DNA from: Coprinus comatus
Taxonomy: Eukaryota; Basidiomycota; Agaricomycetes; Agaricales; Agaricaceae
Assembly (NCBI GenBank): GCA_034638255.1
Contig: JAWPGT010000028.1
Coordinates: 248,001 to 312,000 of the forward strand
Direction: 5' to 3'
Length of the DNA: 64,000 nucleotides
The translations under genes were made by a program, and so were the position numbers. Shown here piece after piece: positions 57,466-64,000 of this stretch. The notes beneath the pieces were generated by a model that worked only from the letters and a program-made list of their open reading frames with translations, was not told the DNA's origin and made no database searches. Positions within the stretch are counted from its first letter, which is position 1; each line of letters begins with the position of its first letter.

Positions 57466-60464
57466 AGAGAGTCAAGTAACCAAGGTTAGGGAAGCACTTC
57501 CACAGACCTTCGCAGAAAATTACACCTGAGCTCAATACCTCAAACTTGAGAGTTGGAATTGTACAACGAAAGAATCTGTTACCGTATGTTTCGACTCGCT
57601 CATTTTGCGATCCCCATGATTGAACGATTCTCTCTCACCAACATTCACACACATAAGTACTACCATCTTAATCGCACTGCCGTTTTATGTCAACTTTGGT
57701 ATTGATCGATATCATCTACTGAGCATCATTCAGTGAACAATTCTCATGAAGAAAAGAATATGCTCACGCATCGACAAAATGAGGACTTTTTTATAATCCT
57801 GCAGTACAAGATTAAATTCAAATGAATGACTCGTTCACTCTATACTAGAACAATTCTCGTACCTGTTCCCCAATGTTCCTTCGCTCTTAGTACTAGTACT
57901 GCTTAATGGACCGGATCTCGTGGCTGTTTACTTATGATTTAGTGCTGCCCTCCGGGCTCCCGCCTATGCGGGAAATGTTATTATCATAACTCATTGCATT
58001 CAAAAAAAAAAAATACAGAAACTGATATCGTACCATAAGTTATTGAATTTCGAAAATATCTCAGTCTCTCATAGTCTCTAGGGTATCTGATGGCAAGTTG
58101 GAGCAAGTGTTCTGGGGATGATATATCACTTGCCCTAGTATTTGAACTTGACCACACATGACAAATATATTCTGGACATACGTCATTCAATTGAGTGAGC
58201 GGTAAATGCCGATACTAAGCACTCAGCGTTTCAGTCCCCGGCCTCAGGGTTGCATCAGGTTGCCTCCGCCGTACATGACCCACAGAACAGAAGTCGAAGT
58301 TTCGTGCCATGTGGGCAACTTATGAATGAAGATCCATCACACAAACAACTCCTGTATCACCGCCTGTCTCAACTCTTCGTTTCAAGTTACTTAATGGTCA
58401 GTTCGACCACTCTACCAACACTACTCGCGCCAGTACTGGAGCTACGAATGCCGTCGGCATATATTTAACTCTTCGTCCACCCGAGGTAAGGAATAACGGT
58501 AGGAAATAGAAGTTCTTTCCAAATTACCGACGACCCCGCTAAGTCTTTGTAGTATCATTGTATCGGACCATGGGAACTGTTGGATCCTTTTCGGGATGAT
58601 TGAAAGAAGTGTGGGTACGTGCGTAAAGAGAAGCAGACATTAGTCGAGGACCCATTAATGCAAATATGAACATATGTCATACATTGTACACATTTCAAGG
58701 AGTAGAAATCCAACTTGGTACCGTACGGTGTAGATTGAGCGTGGGTTGCAGTCGACTCTTTCAATTTGAACGAATTAGAATCGGGTTCAAAGTTTAAGAA
58801 CTACTATGCTTCATTCGGAATGATGTTAGTGGGGCCCTGGCGTTTAATCGTCTGATCCCCAGGGATCCACATAAATTCTCTCCTTACCATCAATGAGATC
58901 ATATCACAATTACTGCTGTCTGCCACTCGTCCTATATATCAATCACCCACATAGCTCAAGTCACCTAACGATCTTTCATTTGAGCTCTAGGTCAGGCTTC
59001 AATGCTAGCACTCCGTGTTGGCGTAACGTCGATCATTTAATAATATTATTAGTCAATCATGAGGAGCCTCGACAGAACCTCGAACACATCCAAACCATCC
59101 CGTGGAATTATTCTTTTCTCACAGTATCAAGTACCGCCTAGTACCGCTATACTTGGATGTTGTTAGAGTTTGTAATTGAAATTCACCACCATCCTGAGAA
59201 ATGCCCATAAACCGCCGATATCAAACTTAGGGGAGTTTGTAAGGTTTATCCCCTTGAGATCAGCGGCGAGTTGTACGGAGCACGGTAGGTAAGTATCTTT
59301 CAATAAGGTTACGGTTCTCTTTGTCTCGTAGCCGATGGCGGAAAACTACAGTCTGGTGATCATGTTATCCATGAAAAATCGTCATTGACCGAATATTTTC
59401 GGAAACTTCAATGAGTCAAAGAACTTACAGGAATGAGTAATAAAATCCGATCCCCGCGTACTAAGAGCATCACAGGGACAAAAGAGAGACGTACTAATTA
59501 GAGACTCCCGTTCTCAAATCTCTTAATCTCCTCAACAGCTATAATTCAATCTAGGTATCTACCAACCGGGGGCCAAGAAGGTTCTTCCATGTCAGACCAG
59601 TGTCAGTAGAATCATTCAAGTCAATGGCTACTAAACCATACTTGACAAATACCCCACATCATTTTTCTTTAATATCATGGATCCTCCGAGGGCTACAGAG
59701 TGTTGTGGGTAGTAGTATCAGTTACATTCCAACTGAAGGAAGACCTCGGATCTTCAAACTCGGATGGTCGGCAACTGTTCAATGACGCGCTTCTCACTTC
59801 GCGGCTCCGGACCTAGCCGCTTATGTAGCCAAAAATAGCATACTAAATTTAGCTACGCGCATTCTAGAACGGGCGACATGCCATTTCCTCGACATCGTGG
59901 TGAAACAGAAGAACCAATTCTGGCACCGAAGTCGATAGTCCGTTGGGGCAAGTATTTGTTCTTATTGATTCAGAAATCCAGGATGACTCAGATACAATGA
60001 TTCTTTCGAACCATAACGACGGTAATATGTTCTCTCCCACCTCATTGAATATTCCTGCTTTTGTGAGCTCAAGTTTAATATTTTTATAAACGACATCATG
60101 ATACTTCGTAACAATGGGTATCATATCATATTTGATTCATGCCAAATGCACTGTAGTCGAGTTCCGAATATCCGAGCCTTACGCTTTATCCCCATTTCTT
60201 TTTTAGCTACAAGTTGACACAGAGTGGATCTATTTACGGAACCGCTAGCTTCGATGAACAATGAATGATGTTTCTCCCAGCATCCATTATTAGATCATTT
60301 CTGCCGACACAATTAGCTTCTTTCTAAGGCAATAGTGTCAAATATAAAATGAAGCCCTTCATAATCCTCTGTTTGGCACCAGCCTTCTTACTTCCTCACC
60401 TCCCAGGCATCACACAAGCACCCAAGTTTATTGGATTTCAAACACCCCAAGCCTTGTACAAGAA
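57466..60464. other. Gene-poor stretch
   Basis: About 3 kb with no intact gene. Near 59960-60000 the plus strand reads LIDSEIQDDSDTM in one frame, reminiscent of LLIAEIQDDAYAT in the orphan gene at 56521. It may be a remnant of a second copy, but surrounding frames do not support more. Confidence 0.4.
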
Positions 60465-61510
60465 ATGGCAACAACAGATCATACCCGTAATTCCGACGCG
60501 CCTTTGAACCGTAATAGCGTTGATAACGAGAAACCAGGCGGCGTCAGTAATGCTCAGCGTGGTGGGGCTTTTGGAACTCGTGGACATATGTCTCCCGCCG
60601 AAGGTTATGGTCCTTACGTAGATGATCCAGTCTCGTATCAACGCTATTTTACTCGTATTGCAAACCCAGGTCCTACGTATGTCGTCTTATCTTTTATATC
60701 AATGCGGAAATTAACTTGAAATTTATTTTATAGTGGAATCTGGGCTTTTGCTATCACTGTATTCCTTTGGTCGTTCTACAGTGTCAATACTCGTAGAACA
60801 CAAGGTGATAATGCAATTGTTGGCATGGGACTTTTCGTTGGTGGTCTAGCTCAATTCATGGCTGGAATGTGGGAGTTCCCTCGCGGTAACGTCTATGGAT
60901 CTGCCTGTACGTTTGAACTTTTATTGTCAAAGGAGTGCATCGAATTGTGTCTGACATATCGTATGCAAAGTCTTCACACTCTACGGAGCATTCTGGCTTT
61001 CATACGCCGCCAATATTATTGCTTTTGGTGGAAGTGGTTTAGATAACACCGGTAATTTTGGTCGTACGGATAGTGATGCGGTTGGATTATACTTGATAGT
61101 ATGGTTCATCGTCACCGTTTGCTTCTTGTAAGCCCTTTCATAATCACGCTCAGGCTCCCACTGCGTAAGAAAGACAACTGATTGATGATGTACTGTAGCT
61201 TCGGTGTCGTTCGAAGAAACATAGCGTTTGCATGCTTAACCTTCTTCTGGGCTCTCTCTTACCTTATGTTGGCGATTGCTAACTGGTCTATTAGGAGACA
61301 AAATTCGTAAGTACTATTCCTGTCTCTTTCTAGCACGATGAAATCGAACTGATTATTGAAATGTTTAAAAGTTTGCAAATTGCCGGAGGTGCATTCGGTT
61401 TCGTAACCGCTGTTACTGCTCTCTACATTGGTTTGAGTCAAATTCATGCTGCAGAGTATTGTCTCTGGCGTGTTCCTCTTGGCCAATTGGGTCGTGACTC
61501 CCATGCATAA
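60465..61510 (+). CDS. GPR1/FUN34/YaaH family acetate transporter-like protein
   Basis: Five exons (60465-60676, 60734-60906, 60971-61127, 61199-61306, 61372-61510) sum to 262 residues. A hydrophilic, Gly/Pro-rich N-terminus ends RIANPGPTGIWAF, the family's NPAPLGL-type motif at the first helix. Membrane segments follow: FAITVFLWSFYSV, IVGMGLFVGGLAQFMAGMWE, FFTLYGAFWLSYAANIIAFG, VGLYLIVWFIVTVCFFF, AFACLTFFWALSYLMLAIAN and AFGFVTAVTALYIGL. That is six helices, as in Ady2/Gpr1. GNVYGSAFFTLYGAFWLS matches the conserved GNTFGAT..SSYGAFWLS. Yeast relatives export or import acetate/ammonium at the plasma membrane. The motif is less canonical here, so the substrate is inferred only. The tail ends ...RDSHA. 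Confidence 0.92.
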
Positions 61511-61874
61511 TAAGGATGTCATCAACTTATTGCAGGTCTCACCCCTCCGTGAATCCTTTTTCCTCTTCATTCCTCATTCTCCCCCTATTACTTATTTCTT
61601 CAATTGCGATAACTCCCTTGTTCTTTTTACGAGCTGTCATGATACCTTTTTTGTAGTTTCTTCTTTTTTTCACGAGTTGTCATGACACTTATTATTTCTG
61701 CAGTCTGTATGTAACCATGTAATATAATATAACCCCTTGTTTTGACTGTCGAACTTGAAAAGTCCGTTGTACATACGAAAATCAACTGAAAGAAGAAAAA
61801 AATACAAGAGATACATGTGTTGTACAATTTGATTGACTTTCTGACTGCTACTATATACAAAACAAACCATTGAA
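61511..61874. other. Spacer between convergent genes
   Basis: T-rich spacer between the 3' ends of the transporter gene (plus) and the membrane-protein gene (minus). Confidence 0.5.
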
Positions 61875-62896
61875 TCATAAAACCACAGCTATTCTGTCCG
61901 ACGTAGTCGAAGACGGGGAGGGAGAAGGGGGTGATTCAGATCCTTGCTCCCTTACCTCACTAGCATCAACAGCATAATGAGTCTGAGAATTTGACCACTT
62001 CTTCCCTCTCATAGATCCACCTAAATAAAAACATACACCAGTATTAAAAGCCAACATACCAGCAAGTACGATTGTACATATCTTGGCTGGATAATTTCGT
62101 CCTTCATTTACACCATCTAACCAAACCCAAGATCCTATTGCTGTGAAAAAAGCGAGTGCTGAACCTCCTGCGAAAAGAGAGGGTGTACCACAATAGTAGT
62201 ATATGAATGATGAACGCTGAGTTATGAGCTATAAGTATCGCAATTTCGTTAGTTTTAAGGAACACTGTCCATGTCAGTATTGTACTTACCTGGAGTCGAG
62301 AAGGATGAATTCCGATCAAGGCCCATAAACAAAGAAAGTCGAGCATAATGGAGACGAGTGAACCTAAGATAGAAGCAGCTACTGAAGCGTATGTCATTCG
62401 TCGTAGCTCGCCATTTGAGGATATTAGCAGATTTGCATTAGAACTGTTGGTTCAATGTGTGTTAGCTGATTTGACGGAAATAGGTTTGACAGCAGAACTT
62501 ACGCGAGGAGCAGCCGGACTTGAATATTTGATGGTCAAGGTAGAGATGGTTAGATGATGCAACGAAATATTAGTGGTGATATTGATGATAGGTACTTACA
62601 ACAACACCAACATTCTCTAATTTTCGAAGTAATGTTACTTGAAGATCTTCCCAATGGCTTGTTGATTCATATCTGGATAAGTGAACACAAGTTAATTGAA
62701 GAGAATAGAGTTGATTTGGTATAAGCATACTCGAATTGTGCATCCTCTGAAGCATAACCGATTGTCAACAATCGTAAAACCCTCCAAACTCGATTTAGCA
62801 CTCTTCAGTAGCAGGTTGGGGAGTCTCACTCGCAACTACGTTCGTATGTTTGTGCTCCTTCGAGTCCCCCTGTCCGAAATTGTGCTGGGTATCCAT
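61875..62896 (-). CDS. Multi-pass membrane protein, unknown family
   Basis: The 3' exons are clear. MTYASVAASILGSLVSIMLD FLCLWALIGIHPSRLQ joins across an intron (62230-62290) to LITQRSSFIYYYCGTP. Then come GSALAFFTAIGSWVWLDG, ICTIVLAGMLAFNTGVCFYL and a Ser/Pro-rich cytoplasmic tail. That is about four membrane helices. Upstream pieces (LRLLTIGYASEDAQFEYEST, LQVTLLRKLENVGVV, LLLASNANLLISS) are probably coding. The junctions around 62500-62600 and above 62770 could not be resolved without a frame break, so the start (perhaps ATG 62896) is uncertain. The architecture resembles the gene starting at 63438 on the other strand. No function is known. Confidence 0.6.
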
Positions 62897-63437
62897 GAAA
62901 TCGTGTTTCGTCCAAGACGCCTGTAAGTAAGGGAGAGTGAAGAGGACAAGGTGTAAGGCTGGCGATCTCGGGTTTAGGGCTTTGAAGTATCAGGGCCATT
63001 TCCCTTTCTCCACTTTATGCCCCACTAGGGTACGTTAGTAATTATAAATACTAATATCCGACATGGCAAGGCTTCGGCAGGCGCGTTCCTTCCCGCAAAA
63101 AATGGTATGATGGCATTCAGAGTAGTGTAAATAATAAGCATACAAGTTTTCAGGTGCAAGCTTGCCCCGAGCAAGGAGGAAAAGGGGAATTCCGAACTTG
63201 TGGTGATTCCGAACTTCTGGGTAACGATAGTATGGATACTGCGCAGTTGATGGGAGGGATGGTCAGCTGGACATTACCTTTCTTTGCTCAGCGCTCAAAT
63301 GCTACCTGTTTTCGCGATTCTTCTGGGAAAACGTTTGTCACATCATTTGAAATATTTCCTTTAAGAACATAAAACACATTGTTACTCTCTGTCCTCTGGT
63401 ATACACCTTTTCCTTTTGACCTCGACCTCGACCACGC

Positions 63438-64000
63438 CATGCCACCACCACAACACTTCGGCCCATTGAAGATTATCGGAAAAATCTCGATTGGACTACT
63501 CCTAGGCAACAGCTTTATGAATTGAGAGATAATCCGGGGACAAATTGTATAGGTTGGGAAGTTACCGAGATAATATTTGTCGGAAATGGGTGAATCTAAA
63601 CATCATGGTGTGTGATCACTACTTTACTCATAGTATTAAAGCTCATCACATACATAGTGCGGTTTGGTGATGGGGTGAGGGGGATTCATTGACATATCTC
63701 CTGTGAATCTAGGCGCTCAACAGCTTTTTTCTCACTTTCATCAGTGGCATCTCAACAATCCTCTTCTCAGAATACCCACTTAGTCCTCCTGCTTTCGCTC
63801 TTGGTGTTGTCTCACTCTTAGGGAGTCTTATCGCTACTGGTTTTGGCGTAGGACTAATTTATGTCCTCGGAGATTTAAAAGGTTCTCGTTACCAAGTAAG
63901 TTGGGAAGCAAACGTCACTATTATTGTCTTCATGATATAAAATACCGTACGTTGGGGGCTAAACTACCTGGTAGATACTAATGGAGCAACATCCTGCTCC
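63438..64000 (+). CDS. Multi-pass membrane protein, partial (runs off the window)
   Basis: Likely first exon at ATG 63438 (PPPQHFGPLKIIGKISIGLL). A later exon after CTAG at about 63710 reads ALNSFFLTFISGISTILFSE, then PPAFALGVVSLLGSLIATGF and GVGLIYVLGDLKGSRYQ, and ends at a GTAAGT donor at 63897. Two hydrophobic helices are visible. The first junction is not resolved and the 3' end lies beyond the window. The second helix pair has the same pattern as the SVAASILGSLVSI region of the minus-strand gene at 61875, so the two may be related, divergently arranged genes. Confidence 0.5.

Noticed and set aside
1..64000. CRISPR arrays, bacterial operons or phage-like modules
   Set aside because: The DNA is fungal nuclear with introns throughout; no regularly spaced repeats or prokaryotic signals were seen.

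Overview
The window is nuclear DNA from a filamentous basidiomycete, most likely an Agaricomycete. The gene content points there: a DUF6534 seven-helix protein, a DUF7918 protein, a leucine-rich F-box-like protein, a MYND-finger protein, two indoleamine 2,3-dioxygenases, a GMC oxidoreductase and two CE4 deacetylases. So do the many GT-AG introns of about 50-60 nt and the very small exons. Most introns were placed by eye, by joining ORF pieces at GT-AG sites so that family motifs run through in frame. Where the lengths were added up they keep frame, except where stated.

Layout. 0-5 kb: a coiled-coil/membrane-anchor protein and an F-box-like protein, both minus. 6.4-11 kb: a Zn2Cys6 transcription factor (+) facing a multi-exon DUF6534 membrane protein (-). 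11.3-17 kb: an intron-containing tRNA-Leu(CAA), a secreted DUF4430-like protein and a tandem pair of IDO genes, all minus. 17.6-26.5 kb: a MYND protein (+), a long gene-free stretch, a secreted orphan protein (+), a DUF7918 protein (-) and the PP1 inhibitor Ypi1 (+). 26.6-29.5 kb: tRNA-Glu(UUC), cytochrome c (with an apparent one-base frameshift) and a broken unidentified gene. 30.7-38 kb: two polysaccharide deacetylases around a BEM46/ABHD13-like hydrolase and a 0.9-kb hAT-like non-autonomous transposon. 39-45 kb: an orphan protein and mitochondrial Lon protease. 45-52 kb: a gene-poor stretch with dispersed repeats and a 0.8-kb Mutator-like non-autonomous transposon. 52-54.3 kb: a secreted GMC oxidoreductase. 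56-57.5 kb: a frameshifted basidiomycete orphan-family gene between diverged direct repeats. 60.4-64 kb: a GPR1/FUN34/YaaH transporter and two membrane-protein genes, the last one cut by the window end.

The genes do not form an obvious single pathway. Functional groupings are modest: IDO tandem pair (tryptophan to kynurenine), chitin/cell-wall remodelling (two CE4 proteins), mitochondrial housekeeping (Lon, cytochrome c) and secreted or redox lifestyle genes (GMC oxidoreductase, DUF4430-like protein, secreted orphan). No biosynthetic core enzyme, CRISPR array or bacterial-style defence system is visible. The least expected features are the two complete transposon insertions with clean target-site duplications, the frameshifts in otherwise recognisable genes, and the repeat-flanked orphan gene near 56.5 kb.
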